A stretch of DNA of 16,926 bases from WTJX01 sp045106295 (lineage in GTDB: Bacteria; Bacteroidota; Bacteroidia; Cytophagales; JAAEPT01). Position numbers and translations under genes: made by a program. Positions 7,655-15,029 of the stretch are shown here, piece by piece (position 1 is the first letter of the stretch; the number at the start of each line of letters is the position of its first letter). The DNA lies in assembly GCA_045106295.1 (NCBI GenBank), contig JBGCEI010000182.1:1-16926 (forward strand), read 5' to 3'. The notes beneath the pieces were generated by a model, which saw only the letters and a program-made list of their open reading frames with translations, did not search any database and had not been told where the DNA came from.

Positions 7655-7757
7655 CTCGTCATTACGAGAGTTTACCCGAAGTCTGCCTGCCGCAGGCACG
7701 GTAATCTAGGCGATTAATTAATACTAGATTGCTTCACCTGCGGTTCAAAAAGACGTG
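7655..7757. repeat. REP-like inverted-repeat element upstream of topB
   Basis: The stretch starts with CTCGTCATTACGAG, contains the palindrome TGCCTGC-C-GCAGGCA at 7684-7698, then the inverted pair AATCTAG (7703-7709) and CTAGATT (7724-7730), followed by GCTTCACCTGCGG and GACGTGAG. This order resembles degraded copies of the CGTCATTGCGAG ... AGATTGCTTC intergenic repeats found in many Bacteroidota genomes. It lies in the 222-bp gap between the YchJ-like gene and topB. It differs in sequence from the cluster at 5097-5242. Confidence 0.6.
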
Positions 7758-7790
7758 AGAATTCGTAGATTTCGACTGCATCACTTAGCT

Positions 7791-8267
7791 TTACCCACAG
7801 CACTTTTTGTATTTCTTTCCACTACCACACGGACATGGATCGTTTCGAGAAACCTTTTTCATTAGGTCAACTTCTTCTGGGTTGATAACACCATTTAAGT
7901 AATACCATGATCCTTCCTCTTTAAAAAAAGTAGATTTTTCATGATGAGTTTGTTGTTTACCTGTTTTGTCAGTGTAGTATGCTTTAAACTCTACAATGCC
8001 TCTATCATCCCTGATGCTGCCATGCTCCACACTTACAATTTCTAGTTTTGTCCAGTTATTTTCTTGAGACCACTTCTCAATTTCTTTTAGGTTGTACTGT
8101 TTCCTAACACTCGGATGAGTCGTTTCATATAAATAGTCAGCCTTTCCTGTATGGTAAGCTGTATACCGTGAACGCATTAGTTTCTGCGCAGTAGGTGCAG
8201 ACTGGGTTTGTATAATGGACTCACAGCAGTCAGCAAATGCTTTTTTAGAATTACAGGGACAGTTCAT
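7791..8267 (-). CDS. YchJ family protein with two SEC-C motifs
   Basis: Product of 158 residues with a small zinc-binding SEC-C-like motif at each end: C3, C5, C14, C15 at the N-terminus and C145, C147, C156, C157 in the C-terminal PCPCGSGKKYKKCC. The middle has the YchJ/UPF0225 core, with LMRSRYTAYHTGKADYLYETTHP and an NTF2-like segment. Zinc binding is expected from the motifs; the family has no well-defined function. It has no signal peptide. A near-consensus TATCTTTA on the minus strand at 8296-8289, 21 nt before the ATG, may be its promoter. It is separated from the upstream lysozyme-like gene by 92 bp. Confidence 0.88.
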   Translation of the reverse strand: MNCPCNSKKAFADCCESIIQTQSAPTAQKLMRSRYTAYHTGKADYLYETTHPSVRKQYNLKEIEKWSQENNWTKLEIVSVEHGSIRDDRGIVEFKAYYTDKTGKQQTHHEKSTFFKEEGSWYYLNGVINPEEVDLMKKVSRNDPCPCGSGKKYKKCCG

Positions 8268-8359
8268 GTGCGTTTGTGTTTGTCTTTGTAAAGATAAGAT
8301 ATTGAATAGATTTTTGGTTTTGATTCATGTCTTATCAAGCTAATAACAACCTAAAAGCC

Positions 8360-9064
8360 TCAACGCAATAATTCAAAACAGCTTACATACAACATTCCTT
8401 TATTAACATAAGCAGGGTTGTGTGTAAATGTATTTCCAAATACGGGGAAAGGCTGTCCCGTATTATGGATATGGAAAGCATCTTTAAATTTTCGTTTTCG
8501 TAAGTATTCTCCATAGCGTTTTTTGATCCAATAAATTCCCCAATACAAGGCATCACTTCCTCTAATGTCGTGCACCTTCACCCCTAGTTCAATACATTGG
8601 TAGCCCATTAACTGAAAAGGTCCCCAAGAAGAGGCTAAATTTTTTAGCGCATCATCTGAAGCATCGTGAATCGTATATTGAGTGATATCTCCAAAGTTAG
8701 TCAGTTGACCATTTCTTATTTTTTGAAGATTAGTAAATACCCTAGATTCAAAACGAGGTGAAAATGTTTTTCTACCAGAGCATTCCAGTGCTATTAATGC
8801 TTTAATGTAAGAGGTAGGAATATTGGCTACCGCAGAAAGACTGTCTGCCAGCTTACCGTAGTTTTCTTCCGTCCTGTAGACTTCTGCTGGGATATCTTTA
8901 ACCATTACCGCAGGCAACTGTCTTTTGCTGACTATGTAATTCACTAACAGAACTACGACTACCCCAATAATGGCTAAAAAAATAAAAAACCAATGCCCAG
9001 CTTCTCTGTGTAACTTTTGAAAAAAGAGTTGAATTGAAGTGAACGTAGGTAATTTAATTTTCAT
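8360..9064 (-). CDS. Membrane-anchored lysozyme-fold (transglycosylase-like) protein
   Basis: Product of 234 residues with a short cytoplasmic N-terminus, one membrane segment at about 25-45, and a periplasmic domain resembling lytic transglycosylase or N-acetylmuramidase folds. Supporting features are a likely catalytic Glu at E94 (in ALECSG, following a helix YIKALIALE), the SWGPFQLMG motif at 146-154, comparable to the SWGLFQIM of lysozyme-like enzymes, and an HNTGQP segment near 200-205. It would act on peptidoglycan strands from the inner membrane. I could not place it in a named family with certainty; the spacing of motifs differs from classical soluble transglycosylases. It lies 37 nt downstream of the beta-barrel gene of the toxin-antitoxin locus and could share its transcript. 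Confidence 0.65.
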   Translation of the reverse strand: MKIKLPTFTSIQLFFQKLHREAGHWFFIFLAIIGVVVVLLVNYIVSKRQLPAVMVKDIPAEVYRTEENYGKLADSLSAVANIPTSYIKALIALECSGRKTFSPRFESRVFTNLQKIRNGQLTNFGDITQYTIHDASDDALKNLASSWGPFQLMGYQCIELGVKVHDIRGSDALYWGIYWIKKRYGEYLRKRKFKDAFHIHNTGQPFPVFGNTFTHNPAYVNKGMLYVSCFELLR

Positions 9065-9101
9065 GGGAATTGATAGTTGAAATTACTTCAAGACAACAAC
9101 G

Positions 9102-9674
9102 TTAGCGTAGATTAAAGAGTGAGTAATTTACTCCAAATTCTGCCACTATGGTTTTTTCTTTGGCAGAGTCAAAAATACTATTTAACCCAAAATTCGCACG
9201 AGCGTAAAATTTCGTCCTTTGACTGATTTGATAAAAAGCACCTAAATTAAGTCCATATTCTATTCTTTTAAAATCTCTTGTTATATCAGAATTAGGATTC
9301 GTCAACTTTGCTTTCGCTAAATAAGAAAGATAAGGTCCAAAACTAACGTATGATTTTCGATTGATTTCTAACTGTAGTAGTAGTGGAATCTGAAAATATG
9401 CTAAATCGACATCCCTGTCGTCAATACCAAAACCGTAGCCTTTCTTGATCCAAAGTAATTCAGTTTGAAAGTTTAAGTTATCTGTTAGATTAACAAGATA
9501 GTATCCACCTAGTTGTAAATCTATTATTCCTTCACTCTGAATATCACTATCTCCATTTGTGTCAGAAAAATTAATCCCAAATACAATACCCATCTCTTTT
9601 TTCTTGGCTAAAGAAAAAGGCGTAAATGAAATTAATATTATTATCAATAGGTATCTCACTTTTAATGTTTTCAC
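9102..9674 (-). CDS. Outer-membrane beta-barrel protein coupled to antitoxin gene
   Basis: Product of 190 residues with an N-terminal signal peptide (KVR, then a hydrophobic stretch, with likely cleavage after SLA near residue 23), followed by alternating hydrophobic and polar strands with aromatic residues typical of small PorT-like eight-stranded barrels (OMP_b-brl family). The segments LQLGGYYLV, FQIPLLLQLEI, YVSFGPYLSYLAK and YGLNLGAFYQI read as transmembrane beta strands. The start is GTG at 9674; its G is the last base of the antitoxin TAG stop (TAGTG), so translation is probably coupled to the antitoxin. The function is unknown. An envelope protein in a toxin-antitoxin operon is unusual. 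Confidence 0.7.
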   Translation of the reverse strand: MKTLKVRYLLIIILISFTPFSLAKKKEMGIVFGINFSDTNGDSDIQSEGIIDLQLGGYYLVNLTDNLNFQTELLWIKKGYGFGIDDRDVDLAYFQIPLLLQLEINRKSYVSFGPYLSYLAKAKLTNPNSDITRDFKRIEYGLNLGAFYQISQRTKFYARANFGLNSIFDSAKEKTIVAEFGVNYSLFNLR

Positions 9675-9964
9675 TAAGCTATTTCAATATTTAATTGTTT
9701 CCCAATGCCTAATTCGATTAATTTATAATACGTAGATATTTGGATATCACTCAAACCTCGTTCAATACGTGAGATGTAGCTTTTCTTGGTTCCTGTTTTT
9801 TTAGCAAGTTCTTCTTGAGTTAAGTTTGCTTGTTTGCGAGCTTCTTTAAGCATAATACCTAAACGAAAAGCAAGAGAGTCAGCATCAAACTTATCACGTA
9901 CTTCAGTTCCCTTTTCTCCATATGTTCCAATAAGCAGGTCTTCAAGATCAGTTATATTTTTCAT
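9674..9964 (-). CDS. XRE-family antitoxin (HigA-like)
   Basis: DNA-binding protein of 96 residues. After about 35 N-terminal residues comes a Cro/C1-type helix-turn-helix (about 36-91): LKEARKQANLTQEELAKKTG followed by the recognition-helix region KSYISRIERG. In HigBA-type loci such proteins bind and neutralise the toxin and repress the operon through a palindromic operator. It starts one base after the toxin stop (TGA-T-ATG), and its TAG stop overlaps the GTG of the next gene. The 28-bp palindrome at 10307-10334 is the likely binding site. The gene looks intact although the toxin frame is broken. No membrane or secretion signal is seen. Confidence 0.88.
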   Translation of the reverse strand: MKNITDLEDLLIGTYGEKGTEVRDKFDADSLAFRLGIMLKEARKQANLTQEELAKKTGTKKSYISRIERGLSDIQISTYYKLIELGIGKQLNIEIA

Positions 9965-9965
9965 A

Positions 9966-10303
9966 TCAATTATTTTTATTTTTTAAGTATTCCTTTTTTA
10001 ATTTCTCTGCCAGTTTAATTTCCTTTTTTGGTGTCTTTTGAGTCTTTTTTACAAAGCAGTTGACAAGAACAACTAAATTTCCATCATCGAAAAAACATAA
10101 AATCCTTATACTCTTGAAAGTTGTGATTACACGTACCTCATAAATCCCATCCGTGTTTTCAAGTATTTCAAAAACTTTTTAGGCACTTTTTGTTCAAACC
10201 GAACGAGATCTAATATGTATCCAATCTTTTGCTGAATCTTTTTATCCTGAGCTTTATAAAAGCTAGTAAAAGATTTTTTGTAAGCAACTACTTTTCTTAT
10301 CAC
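9966..10303 (-). pseudogene. HigB/RelE-like toxin gene with one-base frameshift
   Basis: From GTG at 10303 the frame begins IRKVVAYKKSF and runs through KVPKKFL, then ends early at a TAA near residue 60. A second frame continues the family sequence from FEILENTDGIYEVRV through ITTFKSIRILCFF, DDGNLVVLVNCF and VKKTQKTPKKEI to a TGA at 9968-9966. Adding one T to the T5 run (A run 10170-10174 on the plus strand) joins them into a complete 112-residue protein of the phage-derived Gp49-like/HigB toxin family, reading KKFFEILENTDG. These toxins are ribosome-dependent mRNA endonucleases. The break may be a real inactivation, a read error or a slippage site. An ATG at 10308 is out of frame and meets a stop after two codons. 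The gene directly precedes the antitoxin. Confidence 0.82.
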
Positions 10304-10306
10304 ACC

Positions 10307-10334
10307 ATAAAGTTAACTAATTAGTTAACTTTAT
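10307..10334. promoter_or_regulatory. Perfect 28-bp palindrome, likely toxin-antitoxin operator
   Basis: The half ATAAAGTTAACTAA (10307-10320) is followed directly by its exact reverse complement (10321-10334), with no spacer. Each half contains GTTAAC. It ends 3 nt upstream of the toxin GTG. A TTG about 22 nt upstream of TAATTAG on the minus strand suggests that the promoter overlaps the palindrome, so a dimeric HTH antitoxin bound here would repress the operon. This is inference from position and symmetry. Confidence 0.75.
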
Positions 10335-10374
10335 CAAATCAAAAACAACTCTTTGAGTATCCACACACTAGCTA

Positions 10375-11619
10375 TTACTTGCTTGAAAGAGACAAAATAT
10401 GTTTCACTCTCTTCAGCATAGGCGGGTGAGAATAATTCAAAAAGACAGGGAAAGGGTGGGGTGTTAGGTTACTTAAGTTATGAGAAGCCAACTTTTTTAA
10501 GGCGGTTACTAACGATTTACCATTATACGTTTCTGCTGCATAAGTATCTGCTTCGAATTCATTTTTTCTAGAAATCATATTCATTACAATACCAATCAGT
10601 TGAGAAATAGGAGAAAACAGCATGCTAAAGGCAATTAGATTCAAGTGGATGCTGAGTTGGCTTCTACCCAATGCGGCAGATAATTCTGCATTAAAAACAA
10701 AGAGAGACAATACAAACAGAATAACACCAGTTTGAAAGACGGATAACAACATGCCTGAGATAATGTGCTTCTTTTTGTAATGTCCTACTTCGTGTGCTAA
10801 AATAGCAACTAACTCTTCTTTTGAATGGTTTTCGATCAATGTATCGAACAACACAATTTTCTTCTTTTTCCCAATACCAGAAAAATACGCATTCGATTTT
10901 GACGAGCGTTTGGAACCATCTATGGTGAATAAATTAGTTAATGGGAAGTCTACTTTCTGACAATATTCCATGATAGCATCTTTCAATTCACCTTCTTCTA
11001 GCGGAGTTAGTTTATTGAAAAGAGGTACAAAAATACTGGTGTAAAACATATTGATTAGTAACATCAATGCACTAGCAATTATCCAAAACCAAACCCAGAA
11101 ACCAGTACCTAAGGTTGTAATTAAAAGTAAGAGCACATACAAAATACCTCCACCCAAAACAGCCGTTAATAAATACCCTTTTAGTTTGTCAACAAAGAAT
11201 AATTTGACGGTAGATTTATTGAACCCAAATTTCTCTTCTATCACAAAGGTAGCGTAGTACTGAAATGGTAAAGTCAACACATCGGAGACGATGAATAGTG
11301 AACCAAAAAATGCTAACGCCCGTCCTATATCGTGTGGGATAAATTGGGTTAAATAAGCATCCCACCAACCTAGAAATCCAGACGCTATGACTAGAAAATA
11401 AAGAACAAAACTGATGGCAGAGGTCAAAAATCCAAAGCGCCCATTTGCAGCATGGTAGGCTTGAGACTTAGCATAGGTATCTTCATCATAAATATCGTTT
11501 AACTCTTCAGGAACGGGTGCCTTTCTACTTTTTAAGTTCAAGTAACCTAAGAATGTATCCAATAGAAAATTGAAGGTCAAAAAAGCTAAAATAAGAGTTA
11601 AGGTCGATTGTGGTGTCAT
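10375..11619 (-). CDS. M48 family membrane zinc peptidase (Ste24/CAAX-type)
   Basis: Integral membrane metallopeptidase of 414 residues related to Ste24p/HtpX, which cleave membrane or misfolded proteins. It has hydrophobic segments near 5-27, 62-82, 100-120, 145-195 and 288-345. The zinc motif HEVGH is at 276-280 and the third ligand E354 is in NEFEADTYA (353-361). The SNAYFSGIG segment at 242-250 is typical for the family. The N-terminal Peptidase_M48_N-like region supports the Ste24 branch over the shorter HtpX branch. The ATG at 11619 follows a 111-bp gap shared with the divergently read beta-barrel gene at 11731. It ends 71 bp before the toxin gene on the same strand. The role in CAAX processing known for eukaryotes does not carry over; a membrane quality-control role is inferred. 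Confidence 0.9.
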   Translation of the reverse strand: MTPQSTLTLILAFLTFNFLLDTFLGYLNLKSRKAPVPEELNDIYDEDTYAKSQAYHAANGRFGFLTSAISFVLYFLVIASGFLGWWDAYLTQFIPHDIGRALAFFGSLFIVSDVLTLPFQYYATFVIEEKFGFNKSTVKLFFVDKLKGYLLTAVLGGGILYVLLLLITTLGTGFWVWFWIIASALMLLINMFYTSIFVPLFNKLTPLEEGELKDAIMEYCQKVDFPLTNLFTIDGSKRSSKSNAYFSGIGKKKKIVLFDTLIENHSKEELVAILAHEVGHYKKKHIISGMLLSVFQTGVILFVLSLFVFNAELSAALGRSQLSIHLNLIAFSMLFSPISQLIGIVMNMISRKNEFEADTYAAETYNGKSLVTALKKLASHNLSNLTPHPFPVFLNYSHPPMLKRVKHILSLSSK

Positions 11620-11679
11620 ATGTCTTACTAATTGAAGTACTAAGGTAATACACCAAACCGTATTTCAACTAAAAACACA

Positions 11680-11709
11680 TTGCTGATTGATGAAAAAAGT
11701 GTAATTTCG
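11680..11709 (+). promoter_or_regulatory. Putative promoter of the small beta-barrel gene
   Basis: TTG at 11680-11682 and TAATTTCG at 11702-11709, separated by 19 nt, approximate the Bacteroidota -33/-7 pattern (one mismatch in TAnnTTTG). The expected start, near 11715, lies about 16 nt before the ATG at 11731. Confidence 0.45.
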
Positions 11710-11730
11710 AATGTATTTAAACACATTAAA

Positions 11731-12246
11731 ATGAAAAAAATAGTTCTATTGAACAGCTTGTTATTCGCTTTATTTATGAGCAATGCACAAGAAATAAAAC
11801 TAGGCGGAGGGATAGACATCGCTACACCAGTATCCAGTAAGTTTGGAGATAATGCAGGTGCTGGATTTGGACTATCTGGTAGAATACAGGTTGGCTTTCA
11901 AGACAAATTTAGTGTAATGGGTACGGTAGGAGCTTTAGTCTTTACTAAAAAAGAAAATGTTACTACTAGAATTACCGCTATTCCTGTCCAATTTGGGTTT
12001 AAATATGCCTTAGTAGATGCCGCTATTTCAAAACTCTATTTTAGTGGTGAGGCAGGTATCCATGCGATGAATGAAAAAACGGGTAATAATTCAGAAGGAG
12101 TTTCTGTTTTTTCCTATGCTCCAGGCATTGGTATTCAAATAAAAAATATTGATTTAAGTACTAGAATTCAGTTTATGTCAGAACCTTTTGCTGGTTTACG
12201 GACAAACTATTTTAATATTCGTTTAGGGTACCTATTTGGTATCTAA
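11731..12246 (+). CDS. Small outer-membrane beta-barrel protein
   Basis: Product of 171 residues. The N-terminus is a clear Sec signal peptide (KK, then a hydrophobic core, with likely cleavage after SNA at residue 19). The mature part has Gly-rich, alternating strands such as GAGFGLSGRIQVGF, FGFKYALVDA, YFSGEAGIHAM and a terminal FNIRLGYLFGI, as expected for a small OMP_b-brl barrel. I chose ATG 11731 rather than a possible TTG at 11680 because it begins a proper signal peptide and the upstream bases form a promoter-like sequence. It is followed 62 nt later by the metalloprotease gene on the same strand. Function unknown. Confidence 0.78.
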   Translation: MKKIVLLNSLLFALFMSNAQEIKLGGGIDIATPVSSKFGDNAGAGFGLSGRIQVGFQDKFSVMGTVGALVFTKKENVTTRITAIPVQFGFKYALVDAAISKLYFSGEAGIHAMNEKTGNNSEGVSVFSYAPGIGIQIKNIDLSTRIQFMSEPFAGLRTNYFNIRLGYLFGI

Positions 12247-12308
12247 AAATAGAATAAACAATTACAGCTAAGTGTTCTTTCATCTAGCTTACCTAATCAC
12301 AAAACAGT

Positions 12309-14873
12309 ATGAACTATCGCCTTATTGTCACATGCGCCGCCTACTTTTTCATAACAACGGGTACGTTCTCTCAGATACCAAAAGAAAAGCATAAAAAGAG
12401 AGTTCAAGCACTTAGCAAAAAGAAGAAAAGCAGTTCTGACACAGCAAAGGTAGTTCCTAAAAAATCGGACTACGAAAAGTTTTTTGATAAAGCAGAAACC
12501 AAAAAAGGGCTTATAGACATTATTCAAAAAGAAGGAAAGTATTATTTCCAATTGGGAGACAGTTTATTATCTAAAGACATGCTACTCGGTTCAAGGGTAG
12601 TCAAAACATCTGCAGGAACAGTAGTGGCAGGTCAAATGACCAAGTCACCCCTACACGTGTATTTTTCCCGTGAAGGGAAACAGCTTTTTTTACGCCAAGT
12701 TATTAACTATGACGTAGCAGAAGGCAGTAAAGGATTACAAACTATTTTAGAACGAAATAACCTAGACCCTGTCATCTATGGTTTTACTATTAAACATTTC
12801 AATAAAGACTCTTCTGCTTTTATATTTGATGTCACCAACCTGTTTTTGTCTAGTGTAAAAAAGTTAGACCCTTTTTACGAACGTAGAATGACCCTTTTTG
12901 GTAAATCTAAATCAATTCCAATTTTCAAAAAAGACAGGTCATCCATCACCCAAACAAAAGCGTTCAGTGACAACCTTACCATCAAGAGTTTACTGTCGTA
13001 TGAAGTTGGAGGCAAGCCATACTCTGCTGAGGTGAACAGAAGTTTATTATTACTAAACGGGGCTAAGGAATTTAAATCAAGATTAGAAGATTTTAGAGTA
13101 GGGTATTTTTCGAGTGGAAAAAATAAATACAGCACCACTGCCGACCAATTAGAACACATTGAATACATCAACAAATGGTCTATCTACCCATCAAAAGAAG
13201 ACTCTGCCAAATACGCTAATGGCGAACTAGTAGTTCCTGTAAAACCGATTGTATTTTATGTGGACACTAATTTTCCTGAGTTTTGGAAGAGTTATTTAAA
13301 AGAGGGAATTCTAACATGGAATACTGCTTTTGAAGCAATTGGTTTCAAAGAAGCGGTACAAGTAAAATTCTATCCTAAAAACGATTCGTTATTTGATCCA
13401 GAAAATCTAACCTACACGTGCGTACGCTATGCTACAAGTCCTATTATTAACGCCTTTGGTCCGTCTTGGACTGACCCACGAACGGGTGAGATATTGCAAG
13501 CAGATGTCATTTTTTATCATAATATTATTAAGTTAATTCATAACTGGAAGTTTGTACAGACAGCACAAGTAAATCCTGCTGTTCGAAAAAAGAATTTGTC
13601 AGAAGAAGAGATTGGTGAAGCTATTTTTTACATCGCTGCACATGAGGTAGGGCATACCTTAGGTTTACCGCACAATATGGCTGCTTCTCATGCCTTCCCT
13701 GTAGACTCGTTACGTTCAGTAAGCTTTACACAGAAATACGGAACCACACCTTCCATTATGGATTATGCTCGCTTCAACTATGTGGCTCAACCAGAAGACA
13801 AAGGCGTTCGCTTAACACCACCAGACTTAGGTGTGTATGACAAATATGCTATTAAATGGGGTTACAAACCATTGCCTTCAATCAGTATGCCAAAGGAAGA
13901 ATACGACAGCTTAAATGCATGGATAGTAGCGCACGATAGTGATCCAATGTATCGTTTTGGAAGGCAACAAAGTAGGTCTTTTGTATTGGATCCTACTGCT
14001 CAAACGGAAGACTTGGGAGATGATGTCATTAAGGCATCTGCTTATGGCATAAAAAACATTGATTACATCTTAGATAATCTATTGACGTGGAAAGCAGAAA
14101 AGAATAAAGACTACAGCGAGATTGAAGAAACTTACAAAGAACTGCTAGGTCAATACAGTCTTTATTTTGGTCACCTTGTTGGTTATTTAGGTGGGATAGA
14201 ACAGAATTATGCCGTATTACAAAACGGAAATAAAAAGCCGTATCAGTTTGTAGATAAAGCCTATCAACAACGAATAGTTCCTTTTATTTTTAATGAATTT
14301 GATAAACAAAAAAGACGGTGGGAGAGGGATGAGATAACCTCTAACTTCTCTGCGGGTTATAAATTTATTTCTAATTATCAGGCAAAAGTATTGAATAAAC
14401 TAATGAACAGGTTTTTGTTTAGTAAACTGATTTTAAACGAACAACACATTCCTACTACCTACACGTTAAAGAAACATTTCCAATCTCTCCACAAAAACGT
14501 ATGGAAAAAAACGATCACTAATAGGTCATTGGATCGCTACGATAGAAACTTACAACACCACTATGTGAAATACTTGCTGAAAGAAGCGGGTTACATCAAA
14601 GGAGGCTTTTTTGGTTTATTTGGAATGACTAACCCTGATCAACACGTATTCTGCAGCCACAGCAATCAATTATCTAAAGAAGAAAGCCTCCCTCGTGTAC
14701 TTTCTAGCTTCACTGAGTCCGACCAAGCTACACTGAGTAAAGAAACAGTCTTTTCAGAAATTATGAAGGTTAAAAAACTATTGAAGAAGGCGCAATACGC
14801 TGGTAATTCAGACACTAGAAACCACTACCACTACTTATTAAGCGAGATAGAAAGAAAGATGGAGGGGAAGTAA
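12309..14873 (+). CDS. Secreted zinc metalloprotease with DUF5118/DUF5117 domains
   Basis: Predicted periplasmic or exported zinc endopeptidase of 854 residues. A signal peptide covers about residues 1-21 (cleavage near TFS). A Lys/Ser-rich stretch is followed by a DUF5118-like part (about 46-95, KKGLIDI ... YYFQLGDSLLSKDMLLGSRV), then a DUF5117-like region (about 105-300). The catalytic domain has the metzincin-type motif HEVGHTLGLPHN at 445-456 (ligands H445, H449, H455; catalytic E446) and a Met-turn SIMDY with M484. The C-terminal part (about 540-854) carries the conserved SYGIKN-like segment (SAYGIKNIDYIL) and a DUF4953-like tail. Length fits the Bacteroidota family. All catalytic residues are present. 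The substrate is unknown. It may share a transcript with the upstream beta-barrel gene. Confidence 0.92.
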   Translation: MNYRLIVTCAAYFFITTGTFSQIPKEKHKKRVQALSKKKKSSSDTAKVVPKKSDYEKFFDKAETKKGLIDIIQKEGKYYFQLGDSLLSKDMLLGSRVVKTSAGTVVAGQMTKSPLHVYFSREGKQLFLRQVINYDVAEGSKGLQTILERNNLDPVIYGFTIKHFNKDSSAFIFDVTNLFLSSVKKLDPFYERRMTLFGKSKSIPIFKKDRSSITQTKAFSDNLTIKSLLSYEVGGKPYSAEVNRSLLLLNGAKEFKSRLEDFRVGYFSSGKNKYSTTADQLEHIEYINKWSIYPSKEDSAKYANGELVVPVKPIVFYVDTNFPEFWKSYLKEGILTWNTAFEAIGFKEAVQVKFYPKNDSLFDPENLTYTCVRYATSPIINAFGPSWTDPRTGEILQADVIFYHNIIKLIHNWKFVQTAQVNPAVRKKNLSEEEIGEAIFYIAAHEVGHTLGLPHNMAASHAFPVDSLRSVSFTQKYGTTPSIMDYARFNYVAQPEDKGVRLTPPDLGVYDKYAIKWGYKPLPSISMPKEEYDSLNAWIVAHDSDPMYRFGRQQSRSFVLDPTAQTEDLGDDVIKASAYGIKNIDYILDNLLTWKAEKNKDYSEIEETYKELLGQYSLYFGHLVGYLGGIEQNYAVLQNGNKKPYQFVDKAYQQRIVPFIFNEFDKQKRRWERDEITSNFSAGYKFISNYQAKVLNKLMNRFLFSKLILNEQHIPTTYTLKKHFQSLHKNVWKKTITNRSLDRYDRNLQHHYVKYLLKEAGYIKGGFFGLFGMTNPDQHVFCSHSNQLSKEESLPRVLSSFTESDQATLSKETVFSEIMKVKKLLKKAQYAGNSDTRNHYHYLLSEIERKMEGK

Positions 14874-14961
14874 ATCACTTCATTCAAAAAAAATGGTGTT
14901 TTGGTTGGGGATGCTTTTCTGAGTTAGGAGTATGATGTTTTCTGGAGTCAGGTAATAAACC

Positions 14962-15000
14962 GTACAAATAGTTGATGAAACATTCGTTTTTTACTTGTAC
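14962..15000 (+). promoter_or_regulatory. Weak promoter or operator candidate before the esterase gene
   Basis: The 138-bp gap before the esterase gene contains TTG at 14972-14974 and TACTTG at 14992-14997, a poor match to the -33/-7 pattern with 17-nt spacing. An inverted pair GTACAA (14962-14967) and TTGTAC (14995-15000) brackets it and could be a regulator site. Support is weak. Confidence 0.2.
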
Positions 15001-15029
15001 ATGAAAGTTGTATGCCTTACTTTAGGCTT

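Noticed and set aside
11680..11730. Upstream TTG start extending the small beta-barrel protein by 17 residues
   Set aside because: The extension would bury the signal peptide and overlaps the promoter-like sequence; ATG 11731 gives a normal signal peptide.
12297..12551. Minus-strand open frame opposite the start of the metalloprotease gene
   Set aside because: Its Phe- and Cys-rich translation is typical of antisense reading of an A-rich gene start, and the metalloprotease frame explains the region.
15012..15029. Upstream ATG adding six residues to the esterase
   Set aside because: ATG 15030 starts a standard signal peptide (MKNIR then hydrophobic core); the longer form is possible but less natural.
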